From assembly GCA_963575745.1 (NCBI GenBank), contig CAUYUJ010016296.1:124001-188000 (forward strand): a stretch of DNA of 64,000 nucleotides. Direction: 5' to 3'. Made by a program: the position numbers and the translations under genes. Position 1 is the first letter of the stretch, and each line of letters begins with the position of its first letter. The notes below the pieces were generated by a model. That model saw nothing but the letters and a program-made list of their open reading frames with translations, made no database searches and was not told the origin of the DNA. Source of the DNA: Prorocentrum cordatum. Lineage: Eukaryota > Sar > Dinophyceae > Prorocentrales > Prorocentraceae. This document shows, piece by piece, positions 1-8,594 of the stretch.

Positions 1-38
1 TGCCCCAAACGCATTCGGTTGTATGTATTGGTCTGCTG

Positions 39-656
39 ATGCTTCCAGTTGCTTCCATTTTGGAGCGTTCGGAGTCGACGTTCATCGGTTCGTTGCCAGG
101 GTGGGGAGCCTGTGCGGGCTGCGTCTGTGGGGATCCGATGGGCCTGTTATGCTTTTGCAGTGCGAGCTGCTTCTCAATGGTTCAGATGGCCAAGGCTTTT
201 CTCTTTCTCTTCTTTTTGATCCCACGGCAGAAGTTGTTTATCACCGAGCTGGGTGGGCGGTCGCTTTACGTGTACTTGTTGCATTTGATGGTCCAGCGTA
301 CTCTCAGGGCTGCCAGACGCACGGAAAATTCCGACTGCAATTGGTTTGGTGTGGGTTGGTTGGTATTTCTCGTATATTTGTTTTCCTTGAATGCCGCGTT
401 ATCTTCAAAATGGACAGAAATTGTGTTTGGAATCGTATTTCAGCCAAGCTGGCTTGAGCGGCTCCTGGATGCAACGTTTGCCCTGATGCATGACTGGGTT
501 TTGTCCTTCCGCAACAGTGGACCTGCATCCTGCGAACCAGAGGCACCCTCGCGCTCCGATTCGGGATCGGACCAGGACAGCCTGCTTTCGAAGCCGGCCA
601 GCATCGGCTGCGAGTGCGACACCGGCGCTGGCGCGAGAGGTGGTCACGTCAAATAA
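39..656 (+). CDS. C-terminal exon of a probable acyltransferase-3-like membrane protein (partial)
   Basis: The frame opens after a stop at 36-38 and closes with TAA at 654-656, so this is probably a 3' exon of a gene that begins left of the window. The middle of the translation has a hydrophobic stretch ending in IPRQKLFITELGGRSLYVYLLH. That resembles the 'lGr.sLyvYLLH' signature near the C-terminus of acyltransferase-3 / fucose-4-O-acetylase-like integral membrane proteins. A second hydrophobic segment (WFGVGWLVFLVYLFSL) and a 'FQPSWLERLL' tail follow, also as expected for that family. The likely role is O-acylation of a glycan or lipid at a membrane. The last ~50 residues fall in a duplicated DNA segment and look unconstrained. 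Family assignment is by eye. A different multi-pass membrane protein cannot be excluded. Confidence 0.5.
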   Translation: MLPVASILERSESTFIGSLPGWGACAGCVCGDPMGLLCFCSASCFSMVQMAKAFLFLFFLIPRQKLFITELGGRSLYVYLLHLMVQRTLRAARRTENSDCNWFGVGWLVFLVYLFSLNAALSSKWTEIVFGIVFQPSWLERLLDATFALMHDWVLSFRNSGPASCEPEAPSRSDSGSDQDSLLSKPASIGCECDTGAGARGGHVK

Positions 657-784
657 GCCTTGCACCGGCCGGTGCGTGAGCCTTCCGCAACAGTGGACCT
701 GCATCCTGCGAACCAGAGGCACCCTCGCGCTCCGATTCGGGATCGGACCAGGACAGCCTGCTTTAGCATCGGCTGCGAGTGCGA
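505..784. repeat. Imperfect tandem duplication of ~100 bp
   Basis: An 84-base block at 505-588 recurs at 681-764 without visible change. The following AGCATCGGCTGCGAGTGCGA recurs at 600-619 and 765-784, but the second copy lacks the 11 bases at 589-599. The first copy lies inside the 3' end of the acyltransferase-like frame and encodes its variable tail. Confidence 0.9.
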
Positions 785-838
785 GAGAGGTGGGAGCCTT
801 GAGAGCAAAGTGAAACGGATGGGCCGGAGCTGACCCTC

Positions 839-1015
839 GGGAGGAGGAGGAGGAGGGGGAGGAGGAGGAGGAGGAGGAGGAGGAGGAGGAGGAGGAGGAG
901 GAGGGAGGAGGAGGAGGAGGAGGAGGAGGAGGAGGAGGAGGAGGAGGAGGAGGATGGAGGAGGAGGAGGAGGAGGAGGAGGAGGAGGAGGAGGAGGAGGA
1001 GGAGGAGGAGGAAGG
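839..1015. repeat. GGA/GAG trinucleotide microsatellite
   Basis: About 175 bases of almost pure GGA with a few interruptions (for example ATGG near 953). It gives long poly-Glu or poly-Pro/Ser reading frames that are not genes. It marks the boundary between the host exon and the LINE remnant to its right. Confidence 0.95.
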
Positions 1016-1081
1016 GGGGAAACTAACACCAGACGGTGCACAAGCAGAAAGCAGAAAACACGCAAAGTACAACACGAGCGG

Positions 1082-1453
1082 TCAGTCGCACCATGCTTTC
1101 ACAGCCGACTCCCACGCCGCTGCTGCACCCGCCTCTGGCCGGAAGAGGTCAGCCAAGCGGCCGCGGGAACTGGCTATTCTCAGACAGCTATTCAGAACCA
1201 TGTTGCCCCACATCTGTCGGGGACGCCCTCTTTTGCGAGGCCCTGTCGGCAATCGCGGTTTCATGCCGCCGGGCTGTAGGACGCAGCATCGCACAGGGTC
1301 GTGGCAAGGTCGCATCGCGAGCTGCCCTGGGAAAATCATTTGTCGCTTGGCAATGGCTTCGCTCAGTGGCCGCTCGCCAGCCATGCTCAACACGGCGTTG
1401 TTGGACACGCGACTCGTATACGAAGTTTCATTATGTAAGTCATTTTTAATCAC
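1082..1453 (-). pseudogene. C-terminal region of family A LINE ORF2
   Basis: The minus-strand translation starts around 'SYTSRVSNNAVLSMAGERPL' and includes 'PTGPRKRGRPRQMWGN', then 'SRGRLADLFRPEAGAAAAWE'. A basic GRPR..W segment of this kind is typical of the tail of APE-type LINE polyproteins, where it may contact nucleic acid. It is colinear with the RT domain to its right. The 62 bases between 1454 and 1515 do not keep the frame, so part is lost or an intron is present. Function is inferred from position and motif only. Confidence 0.6.
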
Positions 1454-1883
1454 ATGGCCTGAAACTCGTCAAGTCTCTTCCGCTCTGATTTGTTCTGACA
1501 AGCGGCAAAAAGACATTAGCATAACTTTGAGACGACGCACGCATTAAAAGTCTCCGCTTGATGCTTCCGAGACAATGCTGCGTGAGACCAAGTTGCATGC
1601 AACACCTTGAAATCCTGCTTTGCCGCCCCTAATCTCCCGTTCAGCTCAGAGCCACTACGGCCGTCGGACGAGATGTGGGCTCCGAGGTACAGCAATGCTT
1701 CCTTCACTTGCACCGTGTCTCCAACACCGTTCACCACGTGTGCTGCTGACCGAGCTCTCATCACTCTTACTCTGTTCCAGTTCAAGCTCAGGCCGTACTG
1801 CTTCCCGCATTCCTCCACGCACGACGTGAGCTCCTGCACGACGACAGGATTCGGATCCATCAAGAGCGTGTCATCTGCGTACG

Positions 1884-1965
1884 GGGGTGAAAAACCAGGG
1901 GGTTAAAAAAAAACCGGGGGTGAAAGAAACCCAGGGGTGAAAAACAACCGGGGTTGAAAAAAAAC
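1884..1965. repeat. ~18-bp tandem repeat inside the RT
   Basis: About five imperfect copies of GGGTGAAAAACCAGG-like units (purine-rich on the plus strand) sit immediately upstream, in RT orientation, of the YADD box. They replace or expand the loop between the palm and the catalytic box. Confidence 0.8.
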
Positions 1966-2177
1966 GGGCGCGAAGTGCGCGTCGGAAATGTCTGACACTC
2001 GCCATGCGTCGTTGGGCGTGGCGCATCCTCCAGCAGGCATCGTCGTGACGACGGTGAACACAAACGGAGACAGGCGGACACCCCATGGCAGGCGCCGAGC
2101 CTCCGTCGCCGCTCTCGCTGGATAATGAGCCGAAGTCAGGCACGACGAACTTTCTGTCTTCGACTATCGCCTTCACC

Positions 2178-2322
2178 ATGTCTGCGAACTTGGCCTCCTC
2201 CTCCTCCTCCTTCTCCTCCCCCTCCTCCTCCTCCTCCTCCTCCTCCTCCTCCTTCTCCTCCTCCTCCTCCTCCTCCTCCTCCTCCTCCTCCTCCTCCTCC
2301 CTCCTATGTCTGCGAACTTGGC
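2178..2322. repeat. TCC triplet insertion flanked by a 17-bp direct duplication
   Basis: The 17 bases ATGTCTGCGAACTTGGC occur at 2178-2194 and again at 2306-2322. Between them lie 111 bases of almost pure TCC. Removing one flank and the triplets rejoins the RT reading frame at 'PAKFADMVKAI', so the triplet block entered an older RT sequence and duplicated its target. Confidence 0.9.
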
Positions 2323-2931
2323 AGGGCACCCGAACCGCCGAAGCGAGGTCGTCATTGCTGCGGGCGACACGGAGTGGAAAGCCTTCGCCCCATCAAGCGC
2401 CGCTGAGTGGACGGTCCCCTCCTCCGTTGCCCACACGTCTTCGAGCATCCTCCCGGCGACGAAGATCGCGTCGGAGGGGTCGCGCGTGGGCTGGGAGCTG
2501 AACTGTGTGGGCCAGATCTCGTCCTCCGCGCCCGCGGCTTTCAACCTCTGCAACATGACCACCGCGAAGACCTTGCGCCCTGTGGGCAGCAAGCCGATCG
2601 GCTGGTAGTTGTCGCATCCTGCTGGGTCTCCCTTCTTTTATTCATCCTGCGAGCCCGCGACTTGTGCCAAGCGTCTGGCACCGCTGCCTGCGACGAGACA
2701 ACGTTGCAGAAACGTGTGACCCATGCAAGGGGGGACTTTCCATCCCCAGCAGACGCTTTCCAGAATTCTGGTGGCATGTCGTCCAAGCCGCCTGATCTAC
2801 TGTTTTGCAGTCTTCGGGCGGCTCGATGCACCTCCTGAGCAGTGATGATGTCCAGGTTGAACGGCAAATCAGCTTGAATCGCAGGGTCTTCCTGCAGCAC
2901 TGTCGTTGGCCGCACGGCCATTGCATTGTCT

Positions 2932-3116
2932 CTGAATGTCAGGAGGAGAAAAACACACACAGACAAACATGTTCGTCGATCCCCAGGGAAAGATGGGAAA
3001 ATATGGGAAGAGGGGGGGAAGACGCACATCCTCCAGAAACTATAGAAAAATGTGGGGAATCCTCGGAGTTGTGTGTATTTTTACGTGTGTGCGTGTGTGT
3101 CTGTTGGCCCCTTCAC
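2932..3116 (-). other. Intron-like GT-AG segment interrupting LINE ORF2
   Basis: Reading the minus strand, the coding sequence stops resembling LINE ORF2 at CACTTAG^GTGAAG (donor at 3116) and resumes at GACATTCAG^AGACAATG (acceptor at 2932). The 185 bases between start with GT, end with AG after a pyrimidine-rich stretch, and contain a CA/TG-rich part and stops. Joining the flanks gives L-ETMQW and then, after a one-base deletion, AVRPTT, the sequence expected at this point in the RT N-terminal region. Either a spliceosomal intron or an intron-like insertion fits. Confidence 0.55.
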
Positions 3117-3671
3117 CTAAGTGCTGCTGCGCAGGTGTATCTGCCCTGCGGTCGCCGTCCACCAGCTCGCCCTCGCTCGTGCGCAGTCTCCCCTGGGCAG
3201 GCTGGTGGCCTCTACGCAGGCTGCGGATCTGTGCCCACTCTCCGCCTCGGGCTACATCCTCAAGCCGCTTCGCCTTGCCTCCGGCCACGGAAGCTCGGAT
3301 TCGCTTCGCTGTGTCACGCTCTCGCGGGGCACCCGCGTCCCGCCTGGCTTGAGAGCGCAACCGCACAAGTTCCAGCGTGCTGCTACTGATCCATGGCTTG
3401 CGAGGGCGAATCAGTTCCTGCGGCAAGACAGTCGTCTCTGCATGTACGAAGCCATCAACCAGTTGGCACCATGCCAGGTTCACGTCGGAGACATTCGGGG
3501 ATGCCTCTTCGTAGCTGTCCAACGCATCGCCCAGACATCTTGCAAAGGTCTGCCTGGTGTACGTGTCGTCCAGGGCGGCGTGGTCTCGGCGGCATGTCTG
3601 TTCTGCCACGCGTCGCTTGTCAACCTCCATGCGCACGGAGGCCTGCAGTAAGAAGTGATGCGATGAAAAGG
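3117..3671 (-). pseudogene. Linker between endonuclease and RT of family A LINE
   Basis: The minus-strand frame reads VRMEVDKRRVAEQTCRRDHA, then NLAWCQLVDGFVHAETTVLP and WISSSTLELVRLRSQARRDA. This is the helical, basic linker that joins the APE domain to the RT in LINE ORF2 proteins. It is open across its length and then meets the intron-like segment at 3116. A triplet repeat at 3672-3742 separates it from the endonuclease. Confidence 0.7.
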
Positions 3672-3742
3672 GGAGAAGGAGGAGGAGGAGGAGGAGGAGG
3701 AAGAGGAGGAGGAGAAGGAGGAGGAGGAAGAGGAGGAGGAGG
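3672..3742. repeat. GGA-rich triplet repeat inside LINE ORF2
   Basis: About 70 bases of GGA with AGA interruptions. On the minus strand it would encode a run of leucines between endonuclease and linker. No flanking duplication was recognised. Confidence 0.9.
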
Positions 3743-4440
3743 TGCCTCTGGGCGGGCACTTGCACTTTCGACGTTACGCAGCCAGCCCTGCCCACAATAA
3801 TATAAGTCTATCTTTGGAGTGCGTCTGCACGCTGACAGGGGGCGCCTGCCCTCGTGCATCGACGCTGTGGCGGGTTGCCAGGCCGTCAACTGAGGAATCG
3901 AGAATAGTGTTGGCCGGGCACTCCACGGGCAAATGTCTGTTGGTAGCATCCTTGAATCCCGTGCCTGGGCACAGCAGGACGTGCTCGCCCACCGCAACGT
4001 GTTCGCCATCCGTGCGGTAGTGGAGCTTCGAACTGAAATCGCCGAGAAAGAATTTGGGTCCGTGTTCCGATTTGGGCTCGACGAACTCAGCCAGGTCGTG
4101 AAAGAAATCATGTCTTTGACCGAACAGCTTACCACTACGAGATGCATATGCCGAGATCAGCGCAGCCTTCCCTCCAGGGACGCGTACTTTCAGCGACGCC
4201 ATTCTTGAATCAGCCTGGCAAAATCCTACCAACGACCTCCGAAACCAGGGAGCGACTAAGAACCCCACTCTGGCTCGTTCGCTATCTCCGTCGATCCCTC
4301 CAGACATGATGACCAGGAAACCCGAATCCGTCACGAACGTGTTGGACTTCCGCTGCCAAGTCTCCTGTACGCACAACACCCCGATGTGTTTAACAATGAT
4401 GATTCTTGGGCTTAGGCCACGCCGCCGACCCCTTCAGTAT
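3743..4440 (-). pseudogene. AP-endonuclease-like domain of family A LINE
   Basis: The minus strand encodes VLCVQETWQRKSNTF (the catalytic Glu is in QET), then VGFLVAPWFRRSLVGF, VRVPGGKAALISAYA and PKFFLGDFSSKLHYR. The usual GDFN reads GDFS here. These are the ordered motifs of exonuclease-endonuclease-phosphatase folds used by LINEs to nick the target. The frame is open upstream of the first Met at 4379 to about 4440. The C-terminal SDH-type motif is not found before the frame ends, so the domain is truncated or shifted. Confidence 0.75.
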
Positions 4441-4957
4441 CTTCAGGCTAGCTGAAAGGCTCCTGGACCGTCTAGGGGCGTCACAGGGGTTCGCCGGGTC
4501 CTCTGGAAGCAGCTTGGGTGTCCAGGGCGGACGTTGGGCGACGTAGGACAGGTTCAGTCTCCTTCCCTGTAGCAGGAGACAGGGGGAGAGGACCCAGTCC
4601 GTCCTCAGGAGGGGGTTCGAGTTTTACGAGAAGACACCTGCGAGAGCCAACTCAGGAATCTTTGAAACCCCGTAAATGGTCGAGTGGAGGCGTAGCTGGG
4701 TACCTGTGCACTCCGATCTATAGAGGAGGTATACAGACCCTCTCCAATTCCTGGTTTTCCTGGTTCCTGGGATGTCGACTTTGCTGCTTGTCCTGGTTCC
4801 TGGGATCTCGACGTTGCTGGGTTTTTTTTGGTCCACTCGACGGATCCGCTGTTGTACCGTAGTGGGGCGAGGTGAGGGCTTCTTGGTCCGTCTTGGAGCG
4901 AGAACCCCGAAAAGCTGCAACGATGTGTGTAGTAGGTGGTAGTTTTCGCATCTTGGG
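4441..4957. other. Non-coding spacer with a short direct repeat
   Basis: No convincing gene. The block TCCTGGTTCCTGGGAT followed by TCGAC and TTGCTG occurs twice, at about 4757-4784 and 4792-4819. The rest shows no recognisable feature. Confidence 0.5.
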
Positions 4958-5340
4958 TCCCTCTTGGCTTCTGGGAGGCCTCTTGGGGCGTCTTAGAGGC
5001 CTCTCGGGGCGTCTGGGGGCACCTAGGGGGTCTTGGGACAGACCTATGGCGACGCGCCCCGGCGGCAATCGCGCCACGCCCCCTGGGGGCTCGCTGTCCA
5101 GCCGTGGAACCCGTTGGCATTCGACGGCAGGCTCGGACAGCCGCACCAGCCCAGGAGGTGGTCAGCCCGTGGCCACGCTGGCTACGGACTCTTGCTCCCC
5201 CATGCCCTACTCCCCGCGGATGAGAGACCATCGAAAGCAGGATCCTTCCCGTGTCTGTTGGCGGTGCTCCGGGAGGCCTCTGGGGGCGACTTGGCGGCCT
5301 CTCAGAGGGCTTTTGCGTCTTCTTGGGGGTCTGCGGCGGG
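4958..5340. repeat. GGCCTCTTGGGGCGTCTT-type minisatellite
   Basis: Imperfect 15-18 bp units of the form GGCCTCTTGGGGCGTCTTAG occur at 4975-5035 and again at 5262-5335. They belong to the same sequence family as the much longer arrays at 57.8-62.4 kb. The part between (5040-5250) is GC-rich and non-repetitive. Confidence 0.7.
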
Positions 5341-5341
5341 C

Positions 5342-5560
5342 TGCTGACATCGAACTCATTATCATCGGCATCCTCGGCGTCATCGTCGGCCGCGGCCTCA
5401 GCGCCGCCGTCGCCACCCTGCGCGCCGTCGCCATCGCGGCCTGTCGTCTCGCGCCCAGCCTCATCGCGCGGCCCTACGAAGTGCACGTCAAAGCCAGCGG
5501 CAATGAACTGGCGCGGCGTGACGACGTCGACGCCTGACAGACCGCAATCCCTGGAAATAG
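5342..5560 (-). pseudogene. C-terminal continuation of the DUF6570 protein in a shifted frame
   Basis: On the minus strand, VTPRQFIAAGFDVHFVGPRDEAG is followed by an acidic tail (AADDDAEDADDNEFD). It looks like the natural continuation of the DUF6570 protein, but lies in a different frame from the 866-residue frame that ends at 5474. A frameshift or a small splice event around 5520-5600 is needed to connect them. Confidence 0.45.
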
Positions 5561-8074
5561 CCCGGCCCGCGTCACCGGCCCAGGCACCTCTGGTTCCCCT
5601 GCCTCGTACCCCGACAGCACGGCGGCGTCCTCGCCCGCTCTCGGCGCATAGCACCTGATGATGTCGTCGTCTGGCAGCACGTCAAACAGGCGCGGGTCGT
5701 AATACTTGTGCATGGGCTCCTCCACAGTCCCGCCCAGGTGCCAGGGGCCGTACGTGCCGGCAAACGCGCACAGCGCCCGCAGCACGTGCCCACAGTAGCG
5801 CCAGCGCACGTGCAGCCCCTCGACCACCTCCTTCCCAAAACCCACATTCCGCCGCAACATCAGGCTGAAGGGCACTTTCCTCGGGTGCCAGGGCAGCACC
5901 ACCCGCGGCTCCACGTTCCCCTGAAGCTCCTTCCCCCTGCCGCCATGATCGTAGTCGATGAGCACCTCCCCGCTGAGCAGCACCTCTGCGACACGCCTGG
6001 GAAACACCAGGCGCCCACAAATGTCCACGCCGAAGCGCTGCCGCTCCTCGTCAGTGCTGCCCGCAGCCATGCGTTCGGGGCGCTGCGGGTCGTCGGGGCG
6101 CTCGCCGGGCCCCCGCACCGAGTTCACGCGGTCCCCGACGCGGAACCCCTTCATCAGCTCGTGGCGCCGCGCGAACCCAGCCACGTCCTGCGGGAACGAG
6201 ATGATGTTCTTGCGGTACTTGCGCAGCCCCGTCCGGGACACGGTGGCCAGGTGCACCTGCATGTGGTCCAGGGCAATGAGCAAACCCTCCGTGAGCGTGG
6301 CCTGATCGAACAGCTCGCGGAGGTCATCGGAGGGGAAGCGGAAGCACGGGTCCATATGGTTCTGCGCAGTACGGAGACCCACCACCTGATACAAGTCGTC
6401 CTCCGTGGGCGCGGCCGCCGCCTGCTTGTCCAGGTCCCGCCTGCACCGCATGCACACGCCCGCGCACTCCAGAGCGAAGCCGTCCGGCGGGTCGCTCGGC
6501 GGCACCTCGTCCCACTCGGCCACCTCCGTACTGCACGCAGCCAGCCCGTCCCCGCCGCGCCGCAGCAGCAGCATCTCCTCCGCGAGCTCGTCCAGCGGCT
6601 CGAAGGCAGGGTGGGACGCCGGGAACCGCTCCTGGCACTCGTGGCGCGTGAACTTCACCATGCGCGTCAGGATCGCCTGCGCCGCCTGCACAGCCCGAGC
6701 GGACGCGTCGCGCAGCTGCACGTCGTACTTCGTCACGCGCAGCGGCACCGTCTTCAGCGCCAGCAGCATGCACTTCTGGTGAGCATCTCCTGCAGCCAAG
6801 CGCGCGCGGTGGTCCACGTGCCCCCCGAGGCGCTCACGCAAACGCGACTTCGGACGAAACTCCCAGTGCTCCGATTCTGGCGCAGATCCAAACACAAGCG
6901 ACTCTGCGACGGCCGACTCGGCAGCCTCCGACGGCCTTCCAGGTGCCCATCTGGTCCGAATCACTGCCCGCAGATCATTCCCGTACCGACCGCGCTTCTT
7001 CGCCGGACGCCCTCGACCACGCCCCGCACGTCCTGCCCCCCGCAGACCCTGACCAGCCTGCTGCAGCGCATCGAGGCCTTCTTTGGCGGTGCGCTCACCT
7101 GCGCGGGCCTCGGCCAGCAGTCCCGCCACCCCTACGTCCTCCTGCAGCTGGCCAACCCAGACGCGGCCCGGATTCTCCCCCTCCTCCGCCCTGCGCTCGC
7201 GCGGCCCCTGCCCCCGCCACCGCGCCCCCGCCATGTCCGCTGGCTCCAGCCAGCCGGCAGGCCGCTCCACGGGCAACGCAACCACGTCGTCGTCCGGCAC
7301 CGCGTTCGCTACGAACCCAGCCGCGACCCGCGACTCGCGCTGCCACAGACCACGAAAGTCATCCGCGTCGCCTCCGCCCGGCTCATCGCAGCACCGTGCA
7401 GCCCGCCACTGCGTCGCGCCGCCCTCAACCACGACGGGCGTCTGCAACGTGCTACGCTCGAAGCGCACCCAGGGCCATTCCGAGCGACACCGGAAATCCT
7501 CCTCCACGGCTATCTCCTCCCAGGAGGAACGCTCTTCGCTCGGGCAACGACCGCGCGCGCGATCCTCCAGCTCCAGCAGCGCTCTCCCGAACCGCCCTGG
7601 TCGCCCAGGCTCCATCAGCGCACCCCGCAACGTGTCGCCGGCCGACCCCTGGATCCGCGCGCTCGCCGGTTTGCAACCGCGCCGCGACAGCAGGTACTCC
7701 CGCACGGCGTGCGCCAGATCCGGCAGCCGCCTCTCCTTCAGGTGTGGTACGGGCGCCGCTGCCCACGCGCGCGCATGCCCACCCCCGCCGCGAGGCAACC
7801 CAGAGCGGCGCGACGCGCGCCCGTCCGCACCCTCCGCCGCTAGCGCCTCCGCCTCATCTGCCTCCGCCGGAGGTCCGGCACCGGCGAAACGCGCCAGCTC
7901 CGCGTTGAGCGCGCCGCGCACCTCGTCCAGCAAGGCCACGTCGTCCTCCGAGGCGACCTCGTGGTCCGAGGCAGAGCGCTCGTCCTCCCGCGCCGAAGCC
8001 GAGAGCTCCACCATCTCCGCGGCGACCTCGCCGCCGCGCCCCTCCGCGGCCAGGTGCCCGGCGCCGCCCTCCAC
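5474..8074 (-). CDS. DUF6570-containing, Helitron-associated protein
   Basis: This is the longest convincing frame of the window (866 codons). Around residues 535-645 it has CMRCRRDLDK (first Cys at residue ~541), QNHMDPCFRFPSDDLRELF, TLTEGLLIALDHMQVHLATV and RKNIISFPQDVAGFARRH. This is the Cys-pair plus 'LT.aE.LlialdhMqv...N.isFPQ' pattern of DUF6570, a domain known from Helitron-encoded and Helitron-derived polyproteins, where it precedes the Rep and helicase parts. The N-terminal ~200 residues are acidic and low in complexity. No Rep HUH motif or PIF1 helicase was found in the window, so this is a partial or co-opted element. The start at 8074 is only the first Met; coding very likely continues upstream through a one-base shift near 8085. 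The large plus-strand frame over the same bases is a GC-driven shadow. Confidence 0.7.
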   Translation of the reverse strand: MEGGAGHLAAEGRGGEVAAEMVELSASAREDERSASDHEVASEDDVALLDEVRGALNAELARFAGAGPPAEADEAEALAAEGADGRASRRSGLPRGGGGHARAWAAAPVPHLKERRLPDLAHAVREYLLSRRGCKPASARIQGSAGDTLRGALMEPGRPGRFGRALLELEDRARGRCPSEERSSWEEIAVEEDFRCRSEWPWVRFERSTLQTPVVVEGGATQWRAARCCDEPGGGDADDFRGLWQRESRVAAGFVANAVPDDDVVALPVERPAGWLEPADMAGARWRGQGPRERRAEEGENPGRVWVGQLQEDVGVAGLLAEARAGERTAKEGLDALQQAGQGLRGAGRAGRGRGRPAKKRGRYGNDLRAVIRTRWAPGRPSEAAESAVAESLVFGSAPESEHWEFRPKSRLRERLGGHVDHRARLAAGDAHQKCMLLALKTVPLRVTKYDVQLRDASARAVQAAQAILTRMVKFTRHECQERFPASHPAFEPLDELAEEMLLLRRGGDGLAACSTEVAEWDEVPPSDPPDGFALECAGVCMRCRRDLDKQAAAAPTEDDLYQVVGLRTAQNHMDPCFRFPSDDLRELFDQATLTEGLLIALDHMQVHLATVSRTGLRKYRKNIISFPQDVAGFARRHELMKGFRVGDRVNSVRGPGERPDDPQRPERMAAGSTDEERQRFGVDICGRLVFPRRVAEVLLSGEVLIDYDHGGRGKELQGNVEPRVVLPWHPRKVPFSLMLRRNVGFGKEVVEGLHVRWRYCGHVLRALCAFAGTYGPWHLGGTVEEPMHKYYDPRLFDVLPDDDIIRCYAPRAGEDAAVLSGYEAGEPEVPGPVTRAGLFPGIAVCQASTSSRRASSLPLALTCTS

Positions 8075-8594
8075 AGCCCATTCTTCCGCGGGACGTTTTG
8101 CACTCGAGCCTCCTTCTGCGCCCCGTCGACGACGCCCTCGCCGTCCCAGCGGCCCCCCCTCCAGCGCGCCCGCCCTCCGCAGCCCCGCGCTCCGCGCCAG
8201 CCCCGGCGGCCTCTACCTCGGACGTCTTGCGCCCCAGCCGCCGCCTCCGCGCCCCGCGCCCCGCGGCGCTCCCGCCGGCCCCCACCGTGGATGTCCTGCG
8301 CCCCAACCGCCGTTTCCCGCGGCCCCCGCCCGCGCCCTCGGCACAGCGGCCCTCGTTCACCGCGCCATCCGCGACGTCGACGCCCGCTCCGCCGCGCGCA
8401 GCGCCCTCGCCATCCGGCCCAGGAATCGCCCCCGCGCCCTTCTCCGCTTCGCCCCACTCCTCCTGCGACGTCTTGCGCCCCGGCCGCCGCTTCCGACCAC
8501 CCCGCCGCACGTCGCCCGCGCCGCCGCCGCTCTCCGGCCCCGCGCCCTCCACGGTGTCGCCGCTGCCCCCGCCTTGCGCGGCGGCCTGGTTCGC
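7854..8594 (-). pseudogene. Basic-repeat segment upstream of the DUF6570 domain
   Basis: The minus-strand frame contains four spaced copies of a basic motif: GRKRRPGRKTSQEEW, KRRLGRRTSTV, RRRLGRKTSEVE and RRRLECKTSRG, about 40-55 residues apart in Gly/Ala-rich sequence. The last copy runs into the 866-residue frame if one base is removed near 8085, giving KTS-EEWAVEGG like the first copy. The frame is continuous with the next upstream segment apart from one TAG at 8595-8597. The motifs resemble nuclear localisation or minor-groove contacts followed by a phosphorylatable TS, but function is unknown. Confidence 0.5.

Larger units (their letters stand above)
1516..2931 (-). pseudogene. Reverse transcriptase domain of family A LINE
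   Basis: On the minus strand, fingers and palm appear first: TAQEVHRAARRLQNSRSGGL near 2850 and LPTGRKVFAVVMLQRLKAAG near 2580. A degenerate motif A, AALDGAKAFHSV, follows near 2435; the second acidic position is now H. The catalytic box YADD is at 1870-1881, and the thumb reads LLYLGAHISSDGRSGSELNG. The enzyme would copy its own RNA at a nicked target site. The domain cannot be read through: a triplet repeat splits it at 2195-2305 and an ~18-bp tandem repeat lies just upstream of YADD at 1884-1965. Identification as RT is firm. Activity is ruled out by the breaks. Confidence 0.85.
1082..4440 (-). mobile_element. Family A non-LTR retrotransposon (APE-RT LINE), decayed
   Basis: Read on the minus strand from 4440 to 1082 this is a LINE ORF2: AP-endonuclease-like domain, linker, reverse transcriptase with a YADD box, thumb region, and a C-terminal GRPRQMW segment. 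The frame is broken by simple-repeat insertions (1884-1965, 2195-2305, 3672-3742), an intron-like segment (2932-3116), a lost base near 2915 and a gap at 1454-1515. No ORF1, poly-A tail or target duplication was found, so the ends are approximate. It does not belong to the family in the 22-42 kb region: its RT box is the usual YADD, and it has no RNase H. Confidence 0.85.

Noticed and set aside
47-66. Relic of a dinoflagellate spliced leader (CCATTTTGG inside TTGCTTCCATTTTGGAGCG)
   Set aside because: Only nine central bases match and the flanks differ. No other leader-like sequence was found.
4605-5654. 349-codon minus-strand frame as one gene
   Set aside because: Only the part at 5342-5560 looks like a continuation of the DUF6570 protein. 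The rest translates the minisatellite and GC-rich spacer.
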